In this document: positions 9,097 through 17,052 of the stretch, one piece after another
How the letters are laid out: each line of letters begins with the position of its first letter
How positions within the stretch are numbered: the first letter of the stretch is position 1
Assembly: GCA_019639075.1 (NCBI GenBank)
Contig: JAHBSO010000003.1
Coordinates: 124,001-188,000, forward strand
Source: Actinomycetota bacterium
GTDB lineage: Bacteria > Actinomycetota > Acidimicrobiia > Acidimicrobiales > Iamiaceae
Reading direction: 5' to 3'
Length of the DNA: 64,000 bases
Translations under genes and position numbers: made by a program
Notes under the pieces: model-generated
Databases searched by the model: none
Told to the model about the DNA's origin: nothing
The model's input: only the letters and a program-made list of their open reading frames with translations

Positions 9097-10692
9097 TCAG
9101 CCGGTGTAGCTGCCGGTGCCTCCGACGGGGGTGGCGGGGGTGGCCGTCGGGGTGGTCGTCGAGTCGGTCGGGTCGGTGGTGTCGGTGGCGTCGACGGCCG
9201 CGCACGCCGCGGTGGTGCCCTCCGGCTGCACGCAGATCACGTGGTCGCCGCCGGTGTCGGGGGTCGTCACCGACAGCACGCCGGTCGCCGGGTCGTAGCT
9301 CTGCGACCAGTCGGCGTCGAGGTCGGACGTGTCGACCGTCCAGCCGCCGGGGAACGACCGGCCGGCGTTCAGGTAGATGTCGGTGGTGCCGGTGGCCCCG
9401 TTGTCGGCGAACCGCACGGTGAGCACCTTCGTGTCCGGGTCCCAGCGGGTCGAGGTCGGCGCGCCGGCGATCGCCCGGGCGTACGGCTGGAAGATCTGCC
9501 CGATCGCGGGCCGGTCGTTGCCGGCGGCGTCGAGCGGGCAGTACCCGCTGCCCATGCACCAGTTGAAGACCGACCAACCCGAGGTGACCCGGTCGAGCGT
9601 CTCGAGGCTGTCGGCGACGAACGCGTCCATGCCCGGCACCTCGGGTCGAGCGATGCCCCACTCGCCGACGAGCATCGGCACCGGGTACGAGTCGGTGTAG
9701 GTCGTGATGGCGTCGGCCCACTTCGAGAAGAACGCCGGGTCGTACTCGATCACGCCCCCCGGCGTGTAGGTGGCCGACTCGATGTTGCTGTCGTACATGT
9801 GCGGGTAGAGCGCGACCTTCGGCCCGTCGACGCGACCGAGCGACGTCGCCACGCCGAGCGACGCCAGGTTCGGCGGCTCGATGAACACCCAGTGGTCGGG
9901 GTCGATGGCCGAGATCGCGTCGGTGAGCCGCTGGTACATCGGGGTGAGCTGCTCGCGCTCGACCCGCGCCGCCGCCGAGAGCAGGTCCTCGCCGGACCGG
10001 ATCTTGCCGAACGGCTCGTTGAGGAGGTCGTAGCCGAGGAGCGCCGGATGGTCCGAGAACCGCTGGACCACCTCGGTCCACGCCTCGATCTGCTGGGCCC
10101 GGAGGTCGGCGTCCTCGTAGAGGTGCTCGAACGCGTTCTGCACGGCCGGCTCGAGGTAGTTGAGGAGCCACACGTCGTGGAGCGTGTACGGGACGCCGTC
10201 GTCGCGGGTGGCCCAGTCGGGGATGCCGGCGCCGCCGAACCTGGCGCCGTACACGTCCTGGTGCATGTCGAGGATCACCCGGATGCCGTGGGCCTCGGCC
10301 CGGTCCATCGCGGCGCGGACCCGGTCGAAGTAGGCCTCGTCCCAGACGTCCTGCGTGGGCTCGAAGCGGTCCCAGTAGATGGCGAGACGCACGTGGTCCA
10401 TGCCCCGCTCGGCGGCCGCCGCGAGCAGCGCGTCGGTGAGGGTCGCCGGGTCGTCGGTCTTGTGGTTGAACCCGTGGAACTGGAGCGCGCGCCCGTTCGC
10501 GTCGGCGATGTACACCCGACCGTCGGTGCCGATGGCGGTGGACCAGTCGGCCACGTCGCCGGTGGGCGTCGGCGCCCCCGTCGCGGGCGACGGGGCGACC
10601 GTGGCGACCGCCAGGAGGGCGAGCGCGACCACGAGGGCGAGGCGGCGGGGCGACCGCACCGTCGGGGTGGATGAGGCGGAGTCGGCGGACAT
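9097..10692 (-). CDS. secreted glycoside hydrolase family 5 (endoglycoceramidase-like)
   Basis: Secreted glycosidase of 531 residues. After a basic N-terminus, a hydrophobic signal segment (about residues 17-39) ends near A-T-G-A. The GH5 barrel follows, with acid/base Glu226 in LLNEPFG and nucleophile Glu344 in VGEWG. HGFNHKTDD, IRVILDMHQDVYG and WGIARPE resemble endoglycoceramidases more than cellulases, and a GH5 C-terminal beta domain (about 400-490) fits that subgroup. The enzyme would cleave glycan from a lipid or other aglycone; the substrate is inferred only from similarity. A Thr/Pro tail ends V-G-G-T-G-S-Y-T-G, matching the adjacent M28 peptidase. ATG 10692 has a TAGGGT box ending 8 bases upstream, indicating a leaderless mRNA. 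Confidence 0.9.
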   Translation of the reverse strand: MSADSASSTPTVRSPRRLALVVALALLAVATVAPSPATGAPTPTGDVADWSTAIGTDGRVYIADANGRALQFHGFNHKTDDPATLTDALLAAAAERGMDHVRLAIYWDRFEPTQDVWDEAYFDRVRAAMDRAEAHGIRVILDMHQDVYGARFGGAGIPDWATRDDGVPYTLHDVWLLNYLEPAVQNAFEHLYEDADLRAQQIEAWTEVVQRFSDHPALLGYDLLNEPFGKIRSGEDLLSAAARVEREQLTPMYQRLTDAISAIDPDHWVFIEPPNLASLGVATSLGRVDGPKVALYPHMYDSNIESATYTPGGVIEYDPAFFSKWADAITTYTDSYPVPMLVGEWGIARPEVPGMDAFVADSLETLDRVTSGWSVFNWCMGSGYCPLDAAGNDRPAIGQIFQPYARAIAGAPTSTRWDPDTKVLTVRFADNGATGTTDIYLNAGRSFPGGWTVDTSDLDADWSQSYDPATGVLSVTTPDTGGDHVICVQPEGTTAACAAVDATDTTDPTDSTTTPTATPATPVGGTGSYTG

Positions 10693-10732
10693 GGGGCCGG
10701 ACCCTAGGCCAGTCCGCCCGCCGCCCTCCCGG

Positions 10733-11188
10733 TCACGTCGGCGGCACCACCGGACGATCCGAGATCGGCGTCGAGAACACGAGCGACGTGGTGGTCGGGC
10801 CGTACTTGCCGAACCGGCCCACGATCGTCTCGAGGTCGCGCATCGCCGCGACGGCGACCCGGATCACCCAGCAGTCCTCCCCCGTCACGTGCCGGGCCTC
10901 CAGCACCTCGGGATGGTCGCCCAGGACCTTCTCGATCCGACCGCTGTTGTCCCGGACGCGCACGATCGCCTCGATCGGCAGGCCCACGGCTTCGAGGTCG
11001 ACGACCGCCCGGTAGCCGGTGATGATCCCCTGGGCCTCCAGGCGGCGGACCCGCTCGGTGACCGCCGGGGCCGACAGCCCGACCCTTCGACCCAGCTCGC
11101 TGAACGACACCCGCCCGTCGGCCTGCAGCTCGCCCAGGATGGCCCGATCCACGTCGTCGAACCGCTCAGCCATCGAACTCGTGCTCAT
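10733..11188 (-). CDS. Lrp/AsnC-family transcriptional regulator
   Basis: Regulator of 151 residues. It has an N-terminal winged helix-turn-helix (RAILGELQADGRVSFSELGRRVGLSAPAVTERVRRLE, about residues 15-50) and a C-terminal RAM/ligand-binding beta-alpha domain containing the EARHVTGEDCWVIRV stretch. Lrp/AsnC proteins bind DNA as dimers or octamers and respond to amino acids. It is transcribed divergently from the rhodanese gene with 93 bases between them, so it most likely controls that gene and itself. ATG 11188 has a TAGGTT box ending 6 bases before it, which supports this start over the internal ATG at 11173. Confidence 0.93.
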   Translation of the reverse strand: MSTSSMAERFDDVDRAILGELQADGRVSFSELGRRVGLSAPAVTERVRRLEAQGIITGYRAVVDLEAVGLPIEAIVRVRDNSGRIEKVLGDHPEVLEARHVTGEDCWVIRVAVAAMRDLETIVGRFGKYGPTTTSLVFSTPISDRPVVPPT

Positions 11189-11281
11189 GGGTCGAACCTA
11201 CCGTGGATCTCACGGCCGAACGCCGCTTCTTCCGTGGAACGGCCATTCACCTGCGCCCGCTCCGTCCGTACCGTGACGGAC
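11189..11281. promoter_or_regulatory. divergent promoter region, Lrp regulator / rhodanese
   Basis: This 93-base intergenic region holds two outward-facing -10 boxes: TAGGTT on the minus strand (11195-11200, six bases before the regulator start) and TACCGT on the plus strand (11269-11274, seven bases before the rhodanese start). Neither gene has a Shine-Dalgarno sequence. The Lrp-type regulator probably binds between the boxes, but I cannot identify its operator with confidence. Confidence 0.65.
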
Positions 11282-11767
11282 ATGGACGCCATCGCCCCCA
11301 CCACCCCGATCCACCCCGCGCCGACGCCGCTGCGCTCGGACCTCGTCCCGGCCGCGTCGCCGCCGCTCGCCGCCCGCCACTTCCTGGCCAAGCTGTCCTT
11401 CGAGACCGACCCGTCCGACCTCGCCGCCGACCTCGCGGCCGGCGCGGGTGTCGACGGTCGGATCGTCGTGGTCGACACGCGGCGACCCGAGGCCCACCGC
11501 CTCGCGCACGTCGCCGGTGCGATCAACCTCCCGCACCAGGAGATCGATGAGCGGACCACGGCCGACCTCGACCGTGGCGCGCTCTACGTCGCCTACTGCT
11601 GGGGGCCGGCCTGCAACGCGTCGACCCGCGGCGCGGCCAACCTCGCCGCGCTCGGGTTCCGGGTGAAGGAGCTGATCGGCGGGCTGTCGGCCTGGCAGGC
11701 CGAGGGCTTCCCGGTCGAGGGCGACGCGGTCGACCGCCCGATCCGCGAGGTCGACTGCGCCTGCTGA
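11282..11767 (+). CDS. rhodanese-like domain protein
   Basis: Single-domain rhodanese of 161 residues, predicted sulfurtransferase. The rhodanese fold is shown by VVVDTRRPEAHRLAHVAGAINLPHQEI and a catalytic loop C-W-G-P-A-C-N with the likely persulfide-forming Cys106. It ends with GGLSAWQAEGFPV and a short Cys-rich tail (DCAC). The roughly 45-residue N-terminal extension is not part of the fold. It is probably cytosolic. It is divergent from the Lrp/AsnC gene, which suggests amino-acid or sulfur-responsive expression. ATG 11282 lies seven bases after a TACCGT box. Confidence 0.9.
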   Translation: MDAIAPTTPIHPAPTPLRSDLVPAASPPLAARHFLAKLSFETDPSDLAADLAAGAGVDGRIVVVDTRRPEAHRLAHVAGAINLPHQEIDERTTADLDRGALYVAYCWGPACNASTRGAANLAALGFRVKELIGGLSAWQAEGFPVEGDAVDRPIREVDCAC

Positions 11768-11770
11768 CGG

Positions 11771-13519
11771 TCAGGCGGCCCGGGGACCCCGCACGAGCCG
11801 ACCGGGACGGGCGCCGGTGTCGGCGTCCTGCTCGCGGGTGACGGTGCCGGCGACGAGCGTGGCGAGGTAGCCCGAGGCGCCCTGCAGGATCCGTGAGGCC
11901 CCGGTCGGGAGGTCGGCCCGCACCTCGGGTTCGAGGATGTGGAGCCGCTCGAAGTCGATCACGTTCAGGTCGGCCCGGCGGCCCGGCGCGAGCACGCCCC
12001 GGTCGTCCAGGCTGTAGAGCGATGCGTTGGCCCCGGTCTGCTTGTGGACCAACAGCTCGATCGGGAGCTGGTCGCGGGACCGGTCGCGTGCCCAGTGGGT
12101 GATCTGGAACGTGGGGGCCGAGCAGTCCGAGATGAAGTTCACGTGGGCACCGGCGTCGCCCAGGCCGCTGACCGTGTTGGGGTCGAGGAGCATCTCCCGG
12201 CACGCGTCGAGCGAGCCGCCGACGTAGTTGGAGCCGAGCACGGCGAAGAAGCGACGGCCGCCGTCCTCCAGCAGCCGGTCGTACATGTGGGCCACGGGGT
12301 CGATCCCCTGGGCCATCGCCTGCGCGAACACCGAGTCGCCGAGCTCGGGCTCGTAGCGCAGCGGCGCCTCGAGCGAGAACGTGATCGGCAGCGCGGCCTG
12401 GAACAGCTGCACGAACTGACCGGGGCCGCCCTTCGCCCGCTGCTCCGACAGGATCGCGTCGCGCACCTCGGGCTGCTGCATGCGGGCCACCCGCTCGGGC
12501 AGCGGGAGGTGGGCGATGGCCTCGTAGCTCGGCCGACCCTCGAACAGGTGGTACGTGTCGAGGCTCGACATGACCGTGACCGAGCGGGAGATCACCTGCG
12601 GGTGGAGGCGGGCACCGGCCCGGTTGGCCTCGGCGGCGGCGTCGAGCACCAGCCGCCAGTGGGTCGGGTCCTCGAAGAGCTGGGCGACCGTGAACGTCGA
12701 CCGGCACCTGCCGCGGGTGGACACCTCGGCCAGCAGCGGGAGCTCCTGGAGCGGCGTGGCCTGCTCGCCGCCGAGCATCGGCAGGGCCCCGATGGTGCCC
12801 GCGAGGATGGCCTCGAAGACGCCGTGGCCGGCATCGGCGATGGCGTCGGCCAGCGCCCGCAGCTCGTCGGCCGGCGCGAAGGTCCCGGGGACGGGCTCAC
12901 CCGAGATCGACCGGTGGCCGATCGTGCGCGAGGTGGACACGCCGAGCGCGCCGGCCCGGAGCGCGTCGGTGGTGATGCGGACCATCGCCTCGAGGTCCTC
13001 CGCCGTGGCGTCCTCGTTGGCGACGCCCCGCTCGCCCATCACGTAGTACCGGAGCGCGCCGTGGGCCAGGTGGGTGCCGACGTCGACGGCGTAGGACCGC
13101 TCGTCGAGCACGTCGAGGTACTCGCCGAACGACTCCCAACGACCCCACGGCATGCCGTCGCTCAGCGCGGCGCCGGGGATGTCCTCGACGCCCTCCATGA
13201 GGTCGATCAGCCCGGCCTCGTCGCCGGGGCGGACCGGCGCGAAGCCCACGCCGCAGTTGCCCATGACGACGGTGGTGACGCCGTTGGACGCCGAGGGTTC
13301 GAGCGCGTCGTCCCACGTGACCTGGCCGTCGTAGTGGGTGTGGACGTCGACCCAACCGGGCGTGACCACGGCGCCGTCGGCGTCGATCGTGCGGCGGGCC
13401 CCGCCGTCGACCTCGCCGACCGCGACGATGCGGTCGCCGTCGATCGCCACGTCGCCGGTGACCGGCGGCGCGCCGGTCCCGTCCACGATCGTGCCCCCTC
13501 GGATGATGACGTCGTACAT
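11771..13519 (-). CDS. N-acyl-D-amino-acid deacylase / amidohydrolase
   Basis: Amidohydrolase-superfamily enzyme of 582 residues of the D-aminoacylase type, expected to release D-amino acids from N-acyl derivatives. It starts with the typical MYDVIIRGGTIVDGTG beta-sandwich strand and has the metal-binding VDVHTHYDG motif near residue 65, then MGNCGVG. Later features are the GLGDAGAHVNFISDCSAP segment and a C-terminal PGRRADLNVIDF sandwich closure. These describe the COG3653 group. ATG 13519 gives the correct N-terminus, though reading frame upstream stays open by chance. Its 3' end is 3 bases from the convergent rhodanese stop. Preferred amino acid unknown. Confidence 0.9.
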   Translation of the reverse strand: MYDVIIRGGTIVDGTGAPPVTGDVAIDGDRIVAVGEVDGGARRTIDADGAVVTPGWVDVHTHYDGQVTWDDALEPSASNGVTTVVMGNCGVGFAPVRPGDEAGLIDLMEGVEDIPGAALSDGMPWGRWESFGEYLDVLDERSYAVDVGTHLAHGALRYYVMGERGVANEDATAEDLEAMVRITTDALRAGALGVSTSRTIGHRSISGEPVPGTFAPADELRALADAIADAGHGVFEAILAGTIGALPMLGGEQATPLQELPLLAEVSTRGRCRSTFTVAQLFEDPTHWRLVLDAAAEANRAGARLHPQVISRSVTVMSSLDTYHLFEGRPSYEAIAHLPLPERVARMQQPEVRDAILSEQRAKGGPGQFVQLFQAALPITFSLEAPLRYEPELGDSVFAQAMAQGIDPVAHMYDRLLEDGGRRFFAVLGSNYVGGSLDACREMLLDPNTVSGLGDAGAHVNFISDCSAPTFQITHWARDRSRDQLPIELLVHKQTGANASLYSLDDRGVLAPGRRADLNVIDFERLHILEPEVRADLPTGASRILQGASGYLATLVAGTVTREQDADTGARPGRLVRGPRAA

Positions 13520-13581
13520 GTCGGGCCTCCCCTGATGGCCTTCGTGCTGGCGAACCGTCGACCTTCCTACCCCAGGTTTCG

Positions 13582-13700
13582 GTTCTTCGGGGCGATCGCC
13601 TCCTTGACGGTGCAGATTCCCCCGAAGAACGGTCTCGCCGATCGGGCTCCCGATTCTTCGGGGCGATCTGCGGGCTGAGCCGGCAGATCTCCCCGAAGAA
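13582..13700. repeat. two copies of a 47-49 bp palindromic repeat
   Basis: Copy 1 (13582-13630) has GTTCTTCGGGG and CCCCGAAGAAC arms around a divergent centre. Copy 2 (13654-13700) has longer arms, TTCTTCGGGGCGATCTGC paired to its complement with one mismatch, and a GGCT/AGCC tip. Copy 2 is identical over 47 bases to copy 3 at 14090-14136. Copies 2 and 3 thus flank the small membrane-protein gene. Copies 1 and 2 lie between divergent genes, so they are not simple terminators. Confidence 0.88.
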
Positions 13701-13735
13701 CCGATGCGTCGGGAAGTGTGGCAGGCTCCCGCTCC

Positions 13736-14074
13736 GTGCAAGCCGACGGCGGTGAGGCCGCGCTCCTCCTGCTCCTGGCGCTCGTCCCGATGGGACTGGT
13801 CCTCGTCCTGGCCGTCGCGATCGCGCGGTCCACGAGCGGACGCGGGTGGGTTGCGTTCCTGGCGATGGCCGTGGGCGTGGTCGTCGCGGTCACGTTGCGA
13901 CGGTGGGTCCGGCTCGAAGGGACGACTGCGGTGACGATCGGGTTCGGCGCCGCGATCGCGCTCGCCACGACCGCCCGCGCCGTGCTTCCGCCGCCCCGTC
14001 CTCGATCCACCAGACGCGGATCGCACGCGAAGGCGCCTCGGGCTCCTGCCCGTGACGACGACCTCGCCCCTTAG
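13736..14074 (+). CDS. small membrane protein, unknown function
   Basis: Hypothetical protein of 112 residues with three hydrophobic segments: about residues 8-28 (ALLLLLALVPMGLVLVLAV), 36-52 and 62-80. A basic, Pro/Arg-rich tail follows and ends in acidic residues. The sequence predicts an inner-membrane protein and nothing more specific. GTG 13736 is preferred because a CAGGCT box ends eight bases before it; GTG 13718 would add six residues. The gene sits alone between two identical copies of the TTCTTCGGGG palindrome, so it may travel with them. No relative is recognised. Confidence 0.5.
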   Translation: MQADGGEAALLLLLALVPMGLVLVLAVAIARSTSGRGWVAFLAMAVGVVVAVTLRRWVRLEGTTAVTIGFGAAIALATTARAVLPPPRPRSTRRGSHAKAPRAPARDDDLAP

Positions 14075-14089
14075 CCGATCCCGCGCGAG

Positions 14090-14136
14090 TTCTTCGGGGC
14101 GATCTGCGGGCTGAGCCGGCAGATCTCCCCGAAGAA
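14090..14136. repeat. third copy of the TTCTTCGGGG palindrome
   Basis: Identical over 47 bases to the copy at 13654-13700, and the similarity continues about 12 bases beyond the right edge (CCG-TGCGTCGG). It lies between convergent genes (small membrane protein and acyl-CoA dehydrogenase), where the hairpin could also serve as a bidirectional terminator. Confidence 0.88.
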
Positions 14137-14152
14137 CCGCTGCGTCGGACCG

Positions 14153-15400
14153 CTAGCGGCGGAGGAGGTCCTTGGCGATGTGGGTGATCTGGATCTCGTC
14201 GGTGCCGGCGTAGATCTGGAGGACCTTCGCGTCGCGGGCGAGCTGCTCGACCCGGAACTCGCTCATGTAGCCGTTGCCGCCGAGGATCTGGACGGCCTCG
14301 AGGGCGACCTCGGTGGCGGCCCGGGCCGAGTAGAGCTTCATGGCCGACGCCTCGGCGAGGGTCATGCTGCGCCCGGCCGCCGACATCTCGACGGTGCGGA
14401 ACACGAGGTTCTCGACGTTGAGGCGGGCGACCTCCATGCGGGCGAGCTTGTCCTGGATGAGCTGGAACTCACCGATGGGCTGGCCGAACTGCACGCGGTC
14501 CTTGGCGTACTGCACCGAGATGTCGAGGCACTCCTCGATGATGCCGAGCGACATGGCGGCGACGCCGGAGCGCTCCTGCATGAACGTGGCCTTGGCACCC
14601 TCGCGGCCGCCGGCGGCGACGTCCTCGGTCTCGCCGACGAGACGGTCGATGCCGACCCGCACGTCGGTGAGGAAGAGCTCGCCGGTGGGCGAGCTGTGCA
14701 TGCCCATCTTGCGCAGCGGCTTGGACTGCTCCAGGCCGGGCATCCCCGAGTCGAGGACGAACGACAGGATCTTGCGCTCCTCGGGCGGGTTGCCCTCGTC
14801 GAGCTTGCAGATGAACACGATCGTGTCGGCGTAGGGGCCGTTGGTGATGAAGGTCTTGGAGCCGTTGAGGACGTACTCGTCGCCGTCGCGCCGGGCCGTC
14901 GACTTCATCGAGCCGAAGGCGTCCGAGCCGGAGTTGGGCTCGGTGATGGCCCAGGCGCCGACCTTCTCGAGCGTGAGCAGCTCGGGCGCCCACCGCTCCT
15001 TCTGGGCGATCGTGCCCTTGGACAGGATGGCGGCCGAGGTGAGGCCCATCGACACGCCCATGGCGGTGACCATGCCCGGGCACACCCGGCACAGCTCGAT
15101 GATCGGGATGAGGGTGAGCGACGACGAGCCGCCGTCGCCCTCGCTGTCGCGCTTGGGCTTCTCCGGCGGGGTCTCGCCGGCCTCGACCGCCGCGGCGACC
15201 TCCTTCTCGAAGGCGATCTGCTTGGCGAAGCGGTCGCGGGCGGCCACGTCCATGCCGAAGTCCCGGAAGAGCTTGCGGAGGACGTCGTAGGGCGGCGTGT
15301 CGCCGTGCTCGAACTCCTCGATCCGCGGCCGGATCTCCTTGTCGATGAACTGCCGGACGGCGGTGCGCACCATCTCCTGCTCGTCGGTCCACTGGAACAC
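14153..15400 (-). CDS. acyl-CoA dehydrogenase family protein
   Basis: Flavin-dependent acyl-CoA dehydrogenase of 415 residues. The middle-domain signatures WAITEPNSGSDAF and NGSKTFITNGPYAD are present. The C-terminal domain has ILGGNGYM and IYAGTDEIQ, with Ala at the YxG position where medium-chain enzymes have the catalytic Glu. A Glu in FMQERSG may take that role. An unusual insertion of about 35 residues rich in Glu, Pro, Ser and Gly (about 65-95) separates the first helices. The start is GTG 15400, preceded by AGGAGG at ideal spacing. A perfect 32-base palindrome lies 56-87 bases upstream and probably controls it. Substrate not predictable. Confidence 0.9.
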   Translation of the reverse strand: MFQWTDEQEMVRTAVRQFIDKEIRPRIEEFEHGDTPPYDVLRKLFRDFGMDVAARDRFAKQIAFEKEVAAAVEAGETPPEKPKRDSEGDGGSSSLTLIPIIELCRVCPGMVTAMGVSMGLTSAAILSKGTIAQKERWAPELLTLEKVGAWAITEPNSGSDAFGSMKSTARRDGDEYVLNGSKTFITNGPYADTIVFICKLDEGNPPEERKILSFVLDSGMPGLEQSKPLRKMGMHSSPTGELFLTDVRVGIDRLVGETEDVAAGGREGAKATFMQERSGVAAMSLGIIEECLDISVQYAKDRVQFGQPIGEFQLIQDKLARMEVARLNVENLVFRTVEMSAAGRSMTLAEASAMKLYSARAATEVALEAVQILGGNGYMSEFRVEQLARDAKVLQIYAGTDEIQITHIAKDLLRR

Positions 15401-15455
15401 GGCAACCTCCTGGGGGGCGCGGGCCGCTTCGGCCCATCGATCGTCGCTCCACGCT

Positions 15456-15487
15456 CGCTCAACTTGACCGCTCGGTCAAGTTGAGCG
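15456..15487. promoter_or_regulatory. 32-bp palindromic operator, TetR type
   Basis: CGCTCAACTTGACCG and its exact complement CGGTCAAGTTGAGCG (15-base arms) surround a 2-base centre. It lies between the divergent acyl-CoA dehydrogenase gene and the dimethylformamidase-like gene and overlaps the -35 region of the latter. Symmetry and position fit a TetR-family repressor site. A degenerate copy of the core lies at 42342-42361 before the MFS gene. Confidence 0.75.
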
Positions 15488-15518
15488 GCCGACCGGGTCC
15501 GGCTGCCACGATGGCCCC

Positions 15519-17048
15519 ATGACGCACCCCGGGGACCTGGACGCGCCCGACGGCACCACCGTCTGGTCCTACTGCTGGCCCTTGAGCGTCGACGGCGGCG
15601 AGCCCGTGGCCCTCCACTGCTCCTCCCCCGTGCCCGACGTCGTCGTCGAGGTGGCCCGGGTCGGGGCCGGACGCGACGTGGTGTGGACGGCAGCGGCGAC
15701 CGTCGACGACCTGGCGATGCCGCCCGACGCCGACACCCACGGGTGCGACTGGCCGGCCACGCTCACGATCCCCACCGACCCCTCGTGGCGGTCCGGGTTC
15801 TACGAGGTGGTGACGCAGCCGGCGGCCGGCGGCGGCTCGGAGCACGACCGGGCGTTCTTCGTCGTCCGACCGCCGGCCGACCACCGGGCCCCGATCGTGC
15901 TCGCGCTCGGCACCAACACCTGGAACGCGTACAACGACGTCGGTGGGGGCAACACCTACACGGGCAACACGCAGGCGTCGTTCCGCCGACCGATCGTGCG
16001 CGGCCTGCTCCACAAGCCCGAGGGCCCCGGCCGCCGGGTGCCGGTGATCGGCGACCCGGATCCGACGATGACGGACCACGTCACCTACGTGCTCACCAAC
16101 CTCGTCAGCCAGTGGTCGGGCTCGGCGGGGTGGCCCAACTACGAGCAGCCGTTCCTCGCCTGGGCCGAGGCCGCGGGATACGAGATCGACGTCGTGCTCA
16201 ACCACGACCTCGCCCGTCCCGGCGCGCTCGACGGCCACCGCCTGCTCCTCTCGGTCGGCCACGACGAGTACTGGACCTGGGAGATGCGCGACGCCGTCGA
16301 GGCGTTCACCGACCGCGGCGGGAACGTGGCGTTCCTGTCGGGCAACACCGCCTACTGGCAGGTGCGCATCGTCGACGACGGCGCCACGATGCTCGCCTAC
16401 AAGCAGGACTTCGAGCAGGACCCGGTGTTCGGCACCGACCAGCAGCACCTGCTCACGTCGATCTGGTCGGACCACCTGATCGGGCGGCCCGAGAACCACA
16501 TGACGGGCGTGTCGTTCACCCGCGGCGGCTACCACCGCATCGGCCTCCGGGCGCCGAGGGGCGCCGGCGGGTACACGGTGCAGCGGCCGGAGCACTGGCT
16601 CCTCGACGGGACCGGTCTCGAGTACGGCGACCTCCTCGGCGCCGAGGGCACCGCGGTCGGCTACGAGTGCGACGGCTGCGCGCTCCGCTACGGCGCCGAC
16701 GGTCGGCCCGAGCCCACCGGCGAGGACGGCACCCCGACCGACATGGAGATCGTGGCGATCGCTCCGGCTGCGCCGTTCGACCACCGCACCGCGGTCCGTC
16801 CCGTCGGCGACGACGAGCTGTCGGAGGGCCAGTTCGACGTGTGGCGCGTGTTCGGCTCGCCCGATGCCCCCGAGGGTGCGCCGCTGTGGCACGGCAACGC
16901 GGTCCTCGGGTGCTTCACCCGCGGCGGCACCGTCGTCACGACGGGATGCACGGAGTGGGCCGCGGCCCTCGACGCCGGCGATCCGCTCGTCGAGCGCGTC
17001 ACCCGCACGATCCTCGACCGCCTCGCCGGGCCGCCCGCCGAGGGGTGA
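15519..17048 (+). CDS. N,N-dimethylformamidase beta-subunit-like protein
   Basis: Protein of 509 residues matching the large-subunit C-terminal domain family of N,N-dimethylformamidase. The N-terminal region is a beta-rich domain (about residues 1-115). The core begins with PIVLALGTNTWNAYNDVGG and contains SVGHDEYWTWEMRDAVE with a conserved Tyr, the FLSGNTAYWQVR strand and a late GTVVTTGCTEWAAAL segment. In the characterised enzyme Tyr and Glu residues of this domain bind a mononuclear iron. No small alpha-subunit gene is adjacent, so subunit make-up and substrate remain open. ATG 15519 follows a CACGAT box by six bases. It is divergent from the acyl-CoA dehydrogenase across the shared palindrome. 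Confidence 0.82.
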   Translation: MTHPGDLDAPDGTTVWSYCWPLSVDGGEPVALHCSSPVPDVVVEVARVGAGRDVVWTAAATVDDLAMPPDADTHGCDWPATLTIPTDPSWRSGFYEVVTQPAAGGGSEHDRAFFVVRPPADHRAPIVLALGTNTWNAYNDVGGGNTYTGNTQASFRRPIVRGLLHKPEGPGRRVPVIGDPDPTMTDHVTYVLTNLVSQWSGSAGWPNYEQPFLAWAEAAGYEIDVVLNHDLARPGALDGHRLLLSVGHDEYWTWEMRDAVEAFTDRGGNVAFLSGNTAYWQVRIVDDGATMLAYKQDFEQDPVFGTDQQHLLTSIWSDHLIGRPENHMTGVSFTRGGYHRIGLRAPRGAGGYTVQRPEHWLLDGTGLEYGDLLGAEGTAVGYECDGCALRYGADGRPEPTGEDGTPTDMEIVAIAPAAPFDHRTAVRPVGDDELSEGQFDVWRVFGSPDAPEGAPLWHGNAVLGCFTRGGTVVTTGCTEWAAALDAGDPLVERVTRTILDRLAGPPAEG

Positions 17049-17052
17049 ACGG

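Noticed and set aside
13582-14136. Repeats resembling a small CRISPR array
   Set aside because: Three copies at irregular spacing (72 and 436 bases), one of them diverged, with a gene between two of them and no cas genes. They are palindromic elements.
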